This document shows positions 26,849-36,304 of a stretch of DNA of 64,000 nucleotides, in pieces. Both the position numbers and the translations under genes were made by a program. Under the pieces are notes generated by a model. The model saw only the letters and a list, made by a program, of their open reading frames with translations, was not told where the DNA came from and searched no databases. The stretch spans positions 62,001 through 126,000 of the forward strand of contig PQAL01000024.1 in the NCBI GenBank assembly GCA_003105035.1, in the 5' to 3' direction. Origin of the DNA: Anaerolineales bacterium (lineage in GTDB: Bacteria; Chloroflexota; Anaerolineae; Anaerolineales; UBA4823). Each line of letters opens with the position of its first letter. Position 1 is the first letter of the stretch.

Positions 26849-28681
26849 CTAACTCTCCTTCGTAGTGACCTGGCTTTCCACCCATGCCGCCGTGAGGGGC
26901 ATGCCGTCCAGGTGAGTAAGAGATATCAACTTCATGCTACAGTCTGGGATCTCCAGCTGCAAGATCTGGTGTAATTGGCCATCGCGATTAAGCTCGATGA
27001 CGTAGTTACGCTCATGGGAGTGAACGAAATCTTTTACCTCTTGTGCCACTGGTAGTGAACGCATCCGCAGGTGGTCGATTTTCAATCCCCTGTATGTAAG
27101 GTTCTCAATGGCTTCGCAGATCGCCTCGGTGGTTGAGCCATAAGAGATGATGCCAATGGAAGCACCTTCAGCGAAAGTTATCTCCGGCTTCGGAAGAATA
27201 GCCAGATTGCTCTCCAGCTTGCGACGTAAGCGAAGCATGTTACCCTCCCAAACTTCAGGCTCCTCGCTATAACTGGCGTATTCATCATGCCCTGTGCCAC
27301 GCGCAAAATATGCTGCACTGGACAGATGGTTGCCGGGCAAGGTGCGGTACGGTATACCGTCACCATCCGTGTCGAGGTAGCGGCCCCATTTTTCGCTCAT
27401 CTTCTGCAGGTCATCTTCCCACAAGACTTTACCGCGGTCCATGGGTCGGTCGGGGTACACAAATGGCTTCGTCATCCACTGGTTCATACCGAAATCCAGG
27501 TCTGAGAGGACCAATACCGGAGTCTGGAGGCGTTCGGCGATATCGAAGGCTTTCCAGCCAAACTCGAAACACTCCGTGACACTGCCTGGGAAGAGCACCA
27601 CATGGCGAGCATCACCGTGGCCCATGGTATAAGCCAGGCGCAAGTCACCTTGAGATGTGCGGGTTGGTAAACCAGTAGAGGGACCAATGCGCTGGATGTC
27701 CCAGATGACCACAGGGACTTCGGCAAAATACGACAATCCGACATACTCGACCATCAGGCTGAGACCAGGGCCTGAAGTGGAGGTCATTGACCGCAAGCCT
27801 GACCAACCAGCCCCAATAACCATGCCAATCGCTGCCAGCTCATCCTCGGCTTGGATGACAACGCATGTGTTTTTTCCAGTAACGGGATCCTTACGGAAGA
27901 CTGGCACATACTCATTGAGCGTTTCAGCTAACGAAGTGGCTGGAGTGATGGGATACCAGGCGGCGAACTGCAGGCCACCATATAGGGCACCCAGGGCAGC
28001 AGCTGTGTTCCCATCTGCCATGATGAAACCAGCGGTTTTATCGGCAGATCGTACTGCATAGGGGTCAGTTTTCGTCAGGTTGGATTCAGCCCAATCGTAG
28101 GCTTTCCTGACCATGCCCCAGTTCATGTCGATGGGTTTCTGTTTGCCCTTGAAATGGAACTCGAGGGCCTGATAAATCTGGTCCATATTTATGCCTAACA
28201 CCTGAGCGACAATCCCTACATAAACCATGTTGGCAATGTAATCCCTAATGTTATTGGGCAATTCCGTCTCACGCACCATCTGCTTCACCGGCATGGGATA
28301 GGCATGCACATCCTGGCGAGTGATGGGTAAGCGTATACTGTCATCATAGAACAGGACGCCCCCATCAGCCAATCCTTCCACATCACGGGTGAAGGTAGCA
28401 GGGTTCATGGCGACCACGATCTCACTCGTCTCACACCGGGCAAGGTAACCTGCTTCATTGATACGGATGGTATACCAGGTGGGTTGTCCCTGGATATTGG
28501 ATGGGAAGATATTCTTCCCCGAGACTGGCAGCCCCATCTTGAACAAGGCGCGCATGAGGGTCAGATTGGAAGTCTGGCTGCCTGAACCGTTGACCGTGGC
28601 GACAGTGATGTTGAAATTATTTACCCACCTGGTGGGCTCGTTTACATCCGATGTGTTAGACGTTTGTGTAGTCAAATTCAT
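26849..28681 (-). CDS. korA: 2-oxoacid:ferredoxin oxidoreductase, fused gamma-alpha subunit
   Basis: 610-residue partner of KorB. Residues 1 to about 190 form the gamma domain, with VATVNGSGSQTSN near the start. The alpha domain then begins with ADGNTAAALGALYGG and the diagnostic YPITPATSLAE. Further on, GLPTRTSQGDL is the conserved TRT region of the family. It is the first gene of the pair, behind GGAG. Fusion of gamma and alpha is the usual state in KorAB enzymes of Actinobacteria and Chloroflexota. Downstream on the same strand comes only korB; upstream is an M20 hydrolase gene. Confidence 0.92.
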   Translation of the reverse strand: MNLTTQTSNTSDVNEPTRWVNNFNITVATVNGSGSQTSNLTLMRALFKMGLPVSGKNIFPSNIQGQPTWYTIRINEAGYLARCETSEIVVAMNPATFTRDVEGLADGGVLFYDDSIRLPITRQDVHAYPMPVKQMVRETELPNNIRDYIANMVYVGIVAQVLGINMDQIYQALEFHFKGKQKPIDMNWGMVRKAYDWAESNLTKTDPYAVRSADKTAGFIMADGNTAAALGALYGGLQFAAWYPITPATSLAETLNEYVPVFRKDPVTGKNTCVVIQAEDELAAIGMVIGAGWSGLRSMTSTSGPGLSLMVEYVGLSYFAEVPVVIWDIQRIGPSTGLPTRTSQGDLRLAYTMGHGDARHVVLFPGSVTECFEFGWKAFDIAERLQTPVLVLSDLDFGMNQWMTKPFVYPDRPMDRGKVLWEDDLQKMSEKWGRYLDTDGDGIPYRTLPGNHLSSAAYFARGTGHDEYASYSEEPEVWEGNMLRLRRKLESNLAILPKPEITFAEGASIGIISYGSTTEAICEAIENLTYRGLKIDHLRMRSLPVAQEVKDFVHSHERNYVIELNRDGQLHQILQLEIPDCSMKLISLTHLDGMPLTAAWVESQVTTKES

Positions 28682-28706
28682 GTGTACTCCATCATGTTTA
28701 GGAATA

Positions 28707-29882
28707 TCAGTGACCTAAAAATGCCAGTGCAGAAGCCACCATTAACCCAGCTGCCTTGGGCAAAATAGATTCGTCGAAATCGAACCTGGAATTGTGGTGT
28801 GGGGCATCCAGGTGGCGGCCAGGGTTGGCAGAGCCAATAAAGAAATAACAACCAGGAATCTCCTGTAGGATGAAGGCCATATCCTCCGCACCCATGGTGG
28901 TCGTCTGAAAATCGAGCAAGTCTTTGGGAAGCAATCCCTGGGCAACTTGCTGCACTCGGTTGGTAATCTCAGGATCATTTACAACCGCGGGGGTGATGGA
29001 TTGTATCTCGATATCCGCCTGGCAGCCCATGGCGAGTGAGACGTTATTCACCACCTCCTGGAAGCGCTTGATCAGCATGTCGCGGACTTCGGTTTCAAAG
29101 GTCCGTAAAGTACCCTTCATCTCGATCTCGGCTGGAATGACATTAAAAGCCTCCCCCGCATGGATGGAAGCGACAGTGACTACTGCGGTTTTGAGGGGAT
29201 TCACATTGCGTGAGATGATGGACTGTAAGGCCGATACCACCTGAGCGGCTGCCACGATCGGATCAACGGTGAGGTGCGGTCCGGCACCATGCCCACCTTT
29301 GCCAGTGATCTTCACCGAAAAAGTATCAGCAGCTGCCATGACGGGACCAGGGACAATCCCTACCCATCCAACTGGTTTTTCGTTCCAGACGTGGAGAGAA
29401 AGTGCAATATCAGGTTTGGGATCGACAAGGACGCCATCGGCGATCATCTTTTCCGCACCGCCCAGTCCTTCCTCACCGGGTTGGAAAACGAGCTTAACCG
29501 TCCCAGAAAACTCGTGGCGGTGTTCATTCAAGAGGCGTGCGACGGTCAAACCAATGGCAACATGGCCATCATGCCCACAAGCGTGCATCACTCCTGGGGT
29601 GAGAGAAGCGTACTCTGCACCCGTCTGCTCCTGGATGGGCAGAGCATCCATATCGAAGCGTAATAAAACAACAGGCCCCGCTGCTTTGCCCTCAATGAGG
29701 CTGACTACACCGGTTTGTCCGACACCATTATGGACTTCCAAACTAAGGTTCGACAGCTCACGGGCGATAATGCTGGCCGTGCGAACCTCTTTCAAGCCTA
29801 GCTCGGGATGTTGGTGAAAATCTCGGCGTAATGTGCGGGTGTATTCAAATAAAGCTTGTGCTTGAGTAAAAGTATGATCCAT
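28707..29882 (-). CDS. M20-family amidohydrolase
   Basis: 391-residue metallohydrolase of the M20D type (N-acyl-amino-acid amidohydrolase, hippurate hydrolase group). The metal ligands show in MHACGHDGH and the catalytic glutamate pair in FQPGEEG. A second metal-binding histidine lies in a C-terminal segment with APHHNSRFDFDE. It would cleave the acyl group from an amino acid or a related amide in the cytoplasm. GAGGG precedes the ATG. It stands between korA and the PIG-L gene on the minus strand. The substrate is not readable. A paralogue at 42933 lies in the methyltransferase cluster. Confidence 0.9.
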   Translation of the reverse strand: MDHTFTQAQALFEYTRTLRRDFHQHPELGLKEVRTASIIARELSNLSLEVHNGVGQTGVVSLIEGKAAGPVVLLRFDMDALPIQEQTGAEYASLTPGVMHACGHDGHVAIGLTVARLLNEHRHEFSGTVKLVFQPGEEGLGGAEKMIADGVLVDPKPDIALSLHVWNEKPVGWVGIVPGPVMAAADTFSVKITGKGGHGAGPHLTVDPIVAAAQVVSALQSIISRNVNPLKTAVVTVASIHAGEAFNVIPAEIEMKGTLRTFETEVRDMLIKRFQEVVNNVSLAMGCQADIEIQSITPAVVNDPEITNRVQQVAQGLLPKDLLDFQTTTMGAEDMAFILQEIPGCYFFIGSANPGRHLDAPHHNSRFDFDESILPKAAGLMVASALAFLGH

Positions 29883-29926
29883 AATCCCTCTAATTATTTA
29901 GATGCAACTACCATAATAATGACTTA

Positions 29927-30661
29927 TCAACCCAATACCAGCCGGCGAAATTTCTCTTCGTAGCGTGGATTTTCCGGCGTGCTGTCGGGAGTACGCCGGT
30001 TTCGCAGGCGCTCGGTAAATTTTACCGGGTCACCAATCTGGCTTTTATGTTCATACAATGCCTGCAGCTTGATTTCCCATGTGTCAGTCACATCGAGGGT
30101 CACATCAGGCGCCAGCGTGCCACTCACCCACACTTCACGGACGATATGCGGCTCAAGCTTTTCCTCCAGCCACAGTTCAGGGAAATTGAGATGGTCTCGG
30201 GCAGCCGGAAAAACCGCATCCAATGCAGCCTGCCCAGCAGCCCGGTGATCTGCGTGATTCAAACCGCCGGTAAGCGTGAAGAGGGTCTGCGGGTCACATG
30301 TGACCATAATATCGGGCTTGACCGTGCGAATAACCCTGGTGATCTCTTTGCGAAGTTTTAAATCAGGAACCAGATAGCCATCCGGATAACCCAGGAAACG
30401 CACGTCACTAACTCCCAGGACCGCTGCAGCAGCGCGTTGCTCGCCCTGGCGGATGGAACATAGCTCTTGCGCTGTAAGGGTCAGGTCCTTGGTGCCTTTA
30501 TCTCCGCAGGTAATAACACAGTAACTCACCGTATGTCCTGCCCTGACCCAACGGGCAGTCGTCGCTCCACAGAAGAACTCTGGATCATCCGGATGAGCAA
30601 GCACGATCAGGATCTTCTGGTGAGAATCCCAGGCGTCGGGTCCTTTAACGAGGTCGGCCAC
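29927..30661 (-). CDS. PIG-L family deacetylase
   Basis: About 244-residue zinc-dependent deacetylase of the PIG-L/LmbE fold. The metal motif AHPDDPEFF is near the N-terminus and the later histidine pair lies in NHADHRAAG. Members remove acetyl groups from GlcNAc-containing molecules such as bacillithiol or mycothiol precursors and glycolipids. The substrate here is unknown. I place the start at the GTG at 30661 behind AGGAAA, which overlaps the ricT stop by 17 bases. A longer frame upstream runs deep into ricT and lacks family sequence, so it is rejected. Translation is probably coupled to ricT. Confidence 0.85.
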   Translation of the reverse strand: MADLVKGPDAWDSHQKILIVLAHPDDPEFFCGATTARWVRAGHTVSYCVITCGDKGTKDLTLTAQELCSIRQGEQRAAAAVLGVSDVRFLGYPDGYLVPDLKLRKEITRVIRTVKPDIMVTCDPQTLFTLTGGLNHADHRAAGQAALDAVFPAARDHLNFPELWLEEKLEPHIVREVWVSGTLAPDVTLDVTDTWEIKLQALYEHKSQIGDPVKFTERLRNRRTPDSTPENPRYEEKFRRLVLG

Positions 30662-31631
30662 GCGATTTTTTCCTGGCTTTTCTGGGCTCAGGGCGCTTTG
30701 ATATTGGGCGGTTATCCTCCGAACAGCCTTCACAAGCCTCTCCAGCTTTATTCTTGAGCGCTTCAAGTTCTTCCAACGGCTGAAGCTCTTCCTGCAGGAA
30801 CTCGTGGGGTGTGCCTTGTTCAAGCTCAACCAATACAGCACCTTTTAATGGATTGACATCCAAGACTTTTCCATTACCGCGTGGGGTTACTACCAGCTTG
30901 CCCCTTTTGGGCAGCAGCCTACGGGCCTCCACGTACTGTTCATACTCATACACCAGGCAACAGCGCAGACGTCCACACATGCCGGTAATCTCGGTTGGGG
31001 TGAGCGATATGCCTTGTTCCTTGGCCATCTTGATCGAGATCGGGCTGAATTCAGTGAGAAAAGCAGAACAACAGCGGCAATCCATGCCACAGGCACCCAT
31101 GCCTCCTAGAGTCTTGGCTACGTCACGCGGCCCGACCAGATGCAGCTCTACGTGTGTCTGGGGGTAGAGGCGTTGCATAGCTTTCTTCAGGGATTTAAGG
31201 TCGGATTTCTCTCCTTCATCGCTGGAATAGACAAACAACAGGCGGCTGCTATCCAGGCTGAATTCGGCAGAGACAATTTTTACATCCGACAGATGCAGCT
31301 CAACAACTTTAGCTCGGCAAGTTGCCAGTGCTTCGACTTGTAATCGCTCCAGCTCCTGGTGTACCAACAAATCCTGCGGAGTGGCTATGCGCATAATGGA
31401 CTTTAATCCTGGCGTGGCATTCTGCTCTGGATTCTTCACAAACAGAGCCACCCGCCCAAGCTGAATCCCCCGGCTGGTTTCTACCACCACGTAATCACCC
31501 ATCTGCACGTCGCGGTAATTACTGGCATCAAAATTGTAGACTTTGCCAATTGGTTGAAATTTCAAACCAACAACGCACGACTCAAGGACCGGATTTTCTA
31601 CTACTTCTTCTACAAGACTATTATCTTCCAA
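30645..31631 (-). CDS. ricT: RicT-like PSP1-domain protein
   Basis: 328-residue PSP1-domain protein like RicT/YaaT of Bacillus, which with RicA and RicF forms an Fe-S-bearing complex acting on RNase Y and mRNA processing. The PSP1 domain is at the N-terminus (VVVETSRGIQLGRV). Cysteine-rich segments GACGMDCRCC and GMCGRLRCC follow, matching the family. The tail is very basic (KARKKSRGRPR). Translation probably begins at the TTG at 31631, behind GAAGG. ricA and ricF are not in view. It lies between the Mrp ATPase gene and the PIG-L gene. Confidence 0.88.
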   Translation of the reverse strand: MEDNSLVEEVVENPVLESCVVGLKFQPIGKVYNFDASNYRDVQMGDYVVVETSRGIQLGRVALFVKNPEQNATPGLKSIMRIATPQDLLVHQELERLQVEALATCRAKVVELHLSDVKIVSAEFSLDSSRLLFVYSSDEGEKSDLKSLKKAMQRLYPQTHVELHLVGPRDVAKTLGGMGACGMDCRCCSAFLTEFSPISIKMAKEQGISLTPTEITGMCGRLRCCLVYEYEQYVEARRLLPKRGKLVVTPRGNGKVLDVNPLKGAVLVELEQGTPHEFLQEELQPLEELEALKNKAGEACEGCSEDNRPISKRPEPRKARKKSRGRPR

Positions 31632-31643
31632 AATGAACCTTCA

Positions 31644-32726
31644 TTATTCGACAATCTTGATTGGGACTACATTTTCGCCAGCGAAGGCTGCCACACTCAC
31701 CCTGGCAGCAATCTGCTCGGCAACGCTCCGCAGGGCAGCTGCAACCGGAGAAGTGGGATCGGTAACGACAACTGGCTTACCCGTATCCCCGCCCACACGC
31801 ACGCGGGGATCGATGGGAATCGTGCCGAAGAAAGGCACATTACTCTGCCTGGCCAGCTGTTCACCGCCACCAGTGCCGAAGATATCCATGCGCGTGCCGT
31901 CCTCAAGCTGCAGATAGCTCATGTTCTCGACCACGCCCAGAATGGGCACACTCAGCTGTCGGAACATCTCTAAGCCACGGCGGGCATCTTCGAGGGAGAC
32001 CTGCTGGGGCAAGGTCACAATGACCCCACCACTGAGTGGTAATGATTGGGTCAAGCTCAAGGCAGCATCTCCAGTGCCTGGGGGCAGGTCGATAATCAAA
32101 TAATCCAGCTCGCCCCACTCCACGTCGCTAAGAAACTGTCGGATAGCGGAGTGCAGCATGGGTCCGCGCCAGATCAAAGGCTGGTCGGGCTTGACCAGGA
32201 ACCCAATCGACATCATTTTAACCCCATAGGCCTCGGCAGGCACGAGCTTTTCTTTTCCAGGAGGTGGTAGCCTGGCCACTCCCATCATGGTGGGGATGTT
32301 CGGGCCGTAAATATCAGCATCAAGCAAGCCCACACAGGCACCAGCCTGTGCCAGGGCCACGGCAACATTGACTGATACGGTGCTCTTACCCACCCCACCC
32401 TTGCCCGATGCAATGGCTACAGCATTGCGAATGGGGAGCTGCATAACACCCCTGGCGCGGCCATCACTGGGCACGCTGGAGTCCATTTTAATCTCTACGC
32501 TGCTGACGCCTTTTAGCTGCATGACTGCAGCGCGGGCTTCGTTTTCGATTCTGGTTTTTAAAGGGCAAGCGGGGGTGGTCAACACGATGGTAAATTTCAC
32601 CTGTTCACCCTTAATTTCCAAATCGCGGATCATATTTAAAGTTACGAGGTCCTTGTGCAACTCTGGTTCCTGCACTTTACCGAGCGCATCCAGGACAGCA
32701 GACTCATTAACCAACTCAGACATCAT
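31644..32726 (-). CDS. Mrp/NBP35-type P-loop ATPase (Fe-S carrier family)
   Basis: 360-residue protein with an N-terminal MIP18/DUF59 domain (to about residue 90) and a C-terminal Mrp ATPase. The deviant Walker A is [11 protein letters not shown], followed by [10 protein letters not shown] and a Walker B-like [11 protein letters not shown]. ApbC-type proteins bind a bridging Fe-S cluster through a CxxC after ENMSY. Here that segment reads [18 protein letters not shown] and has no cysteine. It may therefore not carry a cluster itself, or may depend on a partner. It lies between ricT and a small four-cysteine gene that follows nuoI. I avoid the name apbC for this reason. Confidence 0.92.
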   Translation of the reverse strand: MMSELVNESAVLDALGKVQEPELHKDLVTLNMIRDLEIKGEQVKFTIVLTTPACPLKTRIENEARAAVMQLKGVSSVEIKMDSSVPSDGRARGVMQLPIRNAVAIASGKGGVGKSTVSVNVAVALAQAGACVGLLDADIYGPNIPTMMGVARLPPPGKEKLVPAEAYGVKMMSIGFLVKPDQPLIWRGPMLHSAIRQFLSDVEWGELDYLIIDLPPGTGDAALSLTQSLPLSGGVIVTLPQQVSLEDARRGLEMFRQLSVPILGVVENMSYLQLEDGTRMDIFGTGGGEQLARQSNVPFFGTIPIDPRVRVGGDTGKPVVVTDPTSPVAAALRSVAEQIAARVSVAAFAGENVVPIKIVE

Positions 32727-32730
32727 AAAA

Positions 32731-33051
32731 TCATACCTCTTTCATATAACTGATAATATCGCGTTTTGCCTCGTCATATAGGTCAATCAAGGCTTGATCG
32801 CTTCCCTTATACCGCCTGACGGTATTACTGGCGCACACTACACAGCCTCGCATCGCTCGAAATGAATCAGATTGGCAAGTGGTACAACCTCCAATGCGGA
32901 CCATGAATAGCACAAAAGCCGCCTGTTCTGGATCCGTGGGTTCAAGCTCGACCAGGTGCGAAATCAACCTTTCCCATTGCTCACCACGCAATTTCCTCAA
33001 TGGCTCTATCGCCCTGGACGGAAATAGCAGGTCCACTTCACTGTTTTGCAT
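32731..33051 (-). CDS. Small four-cysteine protein, unknown
   Basis: 106-residue protein I do not recognise. Its only striking feature is a CxxC-x10-CxxC array (CTTC then CVVC) around residues 55-71, suited to binding zinc or an Fe-S cluster. The flanks are helical and charged, with no signal peptide and no membrane segment. It ends four bases before the Mrp gene and starts 40 bases after nuoI, so it belongs to the nuo-mrp transcript. GGTGGAG precedes the ATG. It could be a cluster donor or assembly helper for Complex I subunits, or for the cysteine-free Mrp; both are inference. Confidence 0.75.
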   Translation of the reverse strand: MQNSEVDLLFPSRAIEPLRKLRGEQWERLISHLVELEPTDPEQAAFVLFMVRIGGCTTCQSDSFRAMRGCVVCASNTVRRYKGSDQALIDLYDEAKRDIISYMKEV

Positions 33052-33091
33052 CTACAACTCCACCAACTTGCCTACCAATAAAATGATTGTC

Positions 33092-33721
33092 TCAGGCGTG
33101 TGATGACTTTCTGGCTGCCCTTTGGGCTTCAGCTTCAAGCTCGGCAGCCTGCTCACGGGCGTAGTTGATTGGCCGGATGGAGGCATAATACGAGACAGGC
33201 TTGCCCAGGCGGGCTTTATCATATACATTAGACTTGCGCTCATAGGCCGATAATTCGTAATCGTGGTCCATCTTGATGGCGTCGAACGGACAGTATTCGG
33301 CACATAAGCCGCAATTCATGCAGATATCGATATCGATGGTGAACTCAGCTGGATCGGGGATGGGACGGCCTGTATTTGGGTCACTCGAACGCACAATCCA
33401 AATGCACTGGGGAGGACATACCTTGGCGCAGATACCACACGAGGTACAGCGGTAGACCTTTTCACCATCCTTTTCATCAAAGATAAGGAAAGGTACATAT
33501 CGGAATTCTTCAGGGACAATGAGCTTCTCTTCGGGATACTGGATGGTGAATATCCCGCTGACATCCTTGCTGCTACGATACGCAACACCATCCGTTGAAT
33601 AATAACGCTTACCATGTCGTCGAATATCATCCACATACGTCTGGATAAAATGCTTGAAAGCCAACCCCAACGTTTTGAGGATTCCTACGCCATATGAATA
33701 GGCATTCTTTTCTTCGGTCAT
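33092..33721 (-). CDS. nuoI: NADH-quinone oxidoreductase subunit I
   Basis: Peripheral-arm Complex I subunit of 209 residues carrying two 4Fe-4S clusters (N6a and N6b). The two cysteine sets are CTSCGICAKVCP and CMNCGLCAEYCP. They pass electrons toward NuoB. The C-terminal tail is charged and typical of the family. It follows nuoCD after seven bases on the minus strand. Membrane subunits (nuoA, H, J-N) and the NADH module (E, F, G) are not in this window. Confidence 0.95.
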   Translation of the reverse strand: MTEEKNAYSYGVGILKTLGLAFKHFIQTYVDDIRRHGKRYYSTDGVAYRSSKDVSGIFTIQYPEEKLIVPEEFRYVPFLIFDEKDGEKVYRCTSCGICAKVCPPQCIWIVRSSDPNTGRPIPDPAEFTIDIDICMNCGLCAEYCPFDAIKMDHDYELSAYERKSNVYDKARLGKPVSYYASIRPINYAREQAAELEAEAQRAARKSSHA

Positions 33722-33728
33722 TCTTCAC

Positions 33729-35471
33729 TCACCTATCTGTCTCACCCAAGACGATATCGATCGAACCCAGGATCACGACCACATCAGCCACCTTATTACC
33801 AACACACAGCGTCTCCAAGGGCGTCAGGTTGATAAAGGATGGGGCGCGCACATGGTACCGCCAGGGGTTGGGCTTGCCATTTGAGATAACATAGAAGCCT
33901 AACTCGCCCTTGGGACCTTCCACGCAGCCATAGGCTTCACCCGCAGGCACGCGCACCTGGTATTGTGGCTTACCTTCCTGGATGGGACCTTCGGGGATGT
34001 CTTTCAGTACCTGCTGTAGGATACGCAAGCTTTGGTGCATCTCATCCAGGCGGACCAGGTAGCGGTCATAGACATCACCATGATAACGAACAGCGACATC
34101 AAAATCGAAGCGGTCGTATATGCTGTAGGGTTGAGCACGACGCAGGTCATAGGGCACACCGGATGCCCTCAAGACTGGACCAACCACCGAGAAAGCCAGA
34201 GCCTGCTCTGGGGTTAGCACACCCACACCTTCGGCTCGATGGCGCACGACCTCATTATTGGTGATGTACGTATCGAGATCATCAATCTTACGCGGTAAGC
34301 GTTCGAAAACCAGGTCTTTCGCTTTTTCCAAAATGCCATCCGGCAGGTCACGCGCCACCCCTCCGAAGCGGAAATAATTGCACATCATGCGTGAACCAGC
34401 GGTGGCTTCAAAGATATCGAGGATCAGCTCGCGTTCCTCAAACGCGTACAAGAAGGGAGTGAAATAAGCACCGAAATCGTTCATCAGGAAGCCGAACAAC
34501 GCCAGATGATTCACGATCCTGGTGAATTCTGCCATCATCACCCGGATATATTCGGCCCGCTCAGGAGGCTTGATGCCCATCAGCTTTTCCACAGCCAGGG
34601 CATAACCAAAGTTGTTGCTCATTGAGTTGAAATAATCCAACCGATCGGTGTATGGCATATTACCCAGGAAGGTATTCCGCTCACCGATCTTCTCATGGTT
34701 GCGGTGCAGATACCCCATGACAGGCTTCAAGCCCACGATGGTTTCTCCATCCAGTTTGGCTGCCATGCGGAAGACGCCGTGAGTGGACGGGTGCTGGGGA
34801 CCCAGGTTGACAATGACCTGCTCCGTGTCGATCCCGGTTGGCTCATCCGTCCGTTCCAGCTTACTCAGACCAGCGTACAGGGCAGTCTCCGGCTCTGGCA
34901 CCCAGCTTTCAGGGTCAAAACCAGCGGGATAATCTACATTTGTTCCGAGAAGGTTTTTCTGCTCAGCACTTTGATAGATTCCTGCTGGCCAGCGGCTTTT
35001 AAATGGCTTGCCATCTTCTTCGTAATAACCTTCTTTCCAGTCCTTGCGAAGAGGATGACCGCTGAAACCCTCCCAGGTGAGAATCCGGCGCAAGTCGGGA
35101 TGTCCTTCGAACTTGATACCCAGCAGGTCATATGCTTCACGTTCCTGGAATTCAGCGCCAGGATACACGGGTACCACCGAGGAGACCACCGGGCACTGCC
35201 GGTCCAACTGGACTTTAAGCACCAGAGGTGAGCCACCGGTTGACTTGCGCAGGTGATAGACCACTTCCATCTTATTCTCGGGCAGGTAATCCACGCCGGT
35301 GACCGAAGAGAGATAATCATAGCCGAGGTCATCACGCAGTCTCTGCATGGTGGATAGCAACAGCTCAGGCTTTACCAGATAACCTTCGTAATTTAGCCGC
35401 TCATCGTGTACGATAATGTCGGGGAAAATATGTGTCAGATCTGTGGCAAGTGCAATGCTTGGATTACTCAT
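33729..35471 (-). CDS. nuoCD: NADH-quinone oxidoreductase fused subunits C and D
   Basis: 580-residue fusion of NuoC and NuoD, parts of the Complex I peripheral arm. Residues to about 170 are NuoC, with [20 protein letters not shown]. NuoD follows with [12 protein letters not shown] (quinone-site histidines) and [10 protein letters not shown]. Its fold is that of Ni-Fe hydrogenases, but the nickel cysteines are absent as expected. I start at the ATG at 35471, which has GGGAG eight bases before it; a longer frame to 35495 is unlikely. CD fusions are known in many bacteria. Confidence 0.93.
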   Translation of the reverse strand: MSNPSIALATDLTHIFPDIIVHDERLNYEGYLVKPELLLSTMQRLRDDLGYDYLSSVTGVDYLPENKMEVVYHLRKSTGGSPLVLKVQLDRQCPVVSSVVPVYPGAEFQEREAYDLLGIKFEGHPDLRRILTWEGFSGHPLRKDWKEGYYEEDGKPFKSRWPAGIYQSAEQKNLLGTNVDYPAGFDPESWVPEPETALYAGLSKLERTDEPTGIDTEQVIVNLGPQHPSTHGVFRMAAKLDGETIVGLKPVMGYLHRNHEKIGERNTFLGNMPYTDRLDYFNSMSNNFGYALAVEKLMGIKPPERAEYIRVMMAEFTRIVNHLALFGFLMNDFGAYFTPFLYAFEERELILDIFEATAGSRMMCNYFRFGGVARDLPDGILEKAKDLVFERLPRKIDDLDTYITNNEVVRHRAEGVGVLTPEQALAFSVVGPVLRASGVPYDLRRAQPYSIYDRFDFDVAVRYHGDVYDRYLVRLDEMHQSLRILQQVLKDIPEGPIQEGKPQYQVRVPAGEAYGCVEGPKGELGFYVISNGKPNPWRYHVRAPSFINLTPLETLCVGNKVADVVVILGSIDIVLGETDR

Positions 35472-35499
35472 GAATATGCTCCCATCTCGGATCACGATT

Positions 35500-36177
35500 T
35501 CAACCAGCTGAAGTAGCAGGAGGCTGGTCGGGGGCTGGTTGAGAGGCAGCTATTTGAGCCTCTAATTTCGTTTCGGTGTACTCCTTGATTTCAATGTACT
35601 TGCGCGGATCAATCAGATCAGGACCTAGGATGGGAACTGGCAGAGGTTGTTCGGGACCCTTGCGATACCAGCGCACCGTCTTGATTGACTGCTTATCGAT
35701 CATTTTATGAAGCGTGATAAAGCCGTTTAAGAGTGCCTGGGGTGTGGGAGGGCAGCCAGCCACGTATACGTCCACGGGAACGAACTCATCGACGCCGGAG
35801 ACGACGTTGTAGCCTTCTTTGAACGGGCCACCGCCAGAGGCACAGGCACCCATCGCCAGAACATACTTGGGCTCAGGCATCTGATTGTATAGCCGGACGA
35901 TTTGGGGGATCATCTTTTTGGTGACTGTGCCAGCAACGATCATCAGGTCAGCTTGCCGTGGGCTGGGACGCATGATTTCCATACCGAAACGGGCAAAGTC
36001 AAAGCGACTGGTAGCGGTGCAGATCATTTCGATGGCACAGCACGCCAGTCCAAACATCATGGGCCAGACGGAGGAGCGCCGCCCCCAGTTATAGATCTTA
36101 TCGAGGGTGGTGATCGTTACCTGACCTTGCATCTCCGGTGGGATCTCGTAGCCTGGATTGTTCAACTCAAAGCTCAT
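35500..36177 (-). CDS. nuoB: NADH-quinone oxidoreductase subunit B
   Basis: 225-residue Complex I subunit that holds the last cluster (N2) before quinone. The cluster cysteines appear in GLACCAIEM, in GACASGG and in AGCPPTPQ. A Pro-rich tail of about 50 residues extends beyond the conserved domain. It is the first gene of nuoB-nuoCD-nuoI-(small protein)-mrp. A consensus promoter lies upstream (36216-36243), facing away from the SufR-like regulator gene. nuoA, which usually precedes nuoB, is absent here. Confidence 0.95.
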   Translation of the reverse strand: MSFELNNPGYEIPPEMQGQVTITTLDKIYNWGRRSSVWPMMFGLACCAIEMICTATSRFDFARFGMEIMRPSPRQADLMIVAGTVTKKMIPQIVRLYNQMPEPKYVLAMGACASGGGPFKEGYNVVSGVDEFVPVDVYVAGCPPTPQALLNGFITLHKMIDKQSIKTVRWYRKGPEQPLPVPILGPDLIDPRKYIEIKEYTETKLEAQIAASQPAPDQPPATSAG

Positions 36178-36215
36178 AAAAAGAACCTCCTCTACTCAAT
36201 TTCCATATCAATTGG

Positions 36216-36243
36216 ATTATACCTTCATCAGAGGGCATGTCAA
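36216..36243 (-). promoter_or_regulatory. nuoB operon promoter
   Basis: On the minus strand, TTGACA (36238-36243) and TATAAT (36216-36221) are both perfect, with a 16-base spacer. The 24-bp palindrome ends about five bases upstream of the -35 box. Confidence 0.85.
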
Positions 36244-36248
36244 TCTAT

Positions 36249-36272
36249 TTATGCAAATATATATTTGCATAA
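36249..36272. promoter_or_regulatory. 24-bp perfect palindrome, probable operator
   Basis: TTATGCAAATATATATTTGCATAA is a perfect dyad between the two divergent promoters. It overlaps the -35 box (TTGCAT) of the regulator gene and abuts the nuoB -35 box. The regulator encoded at 36305 is the obvious binding candidate. Confidence 0.75.
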
Positions 36273-36292
36273 TTGCGAAATTTGATTATAAT
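36265..36292 (+). promoter_or_regulatory. Promoter of the SufR-like regulator
   Basis: TTGCAT (36265-36270) and TATAAT (36287-36292) are separated by 16 bases. The -35 box lies in the palindrome, which would allow self-repression. The -10 ends 12 bases before the ATG, so the leader is very short. Confidence 0.7.
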
Positions 36293-36304
36293 GAGGAAAA
36301 TTAA

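Noticed and set aside
30662-30841. Longer N-terminus for the PIG-L protein
   Set aside because: The extra 60 codons lie inside ricT, carry no family motif and have a worse start than the GTG at 30661.
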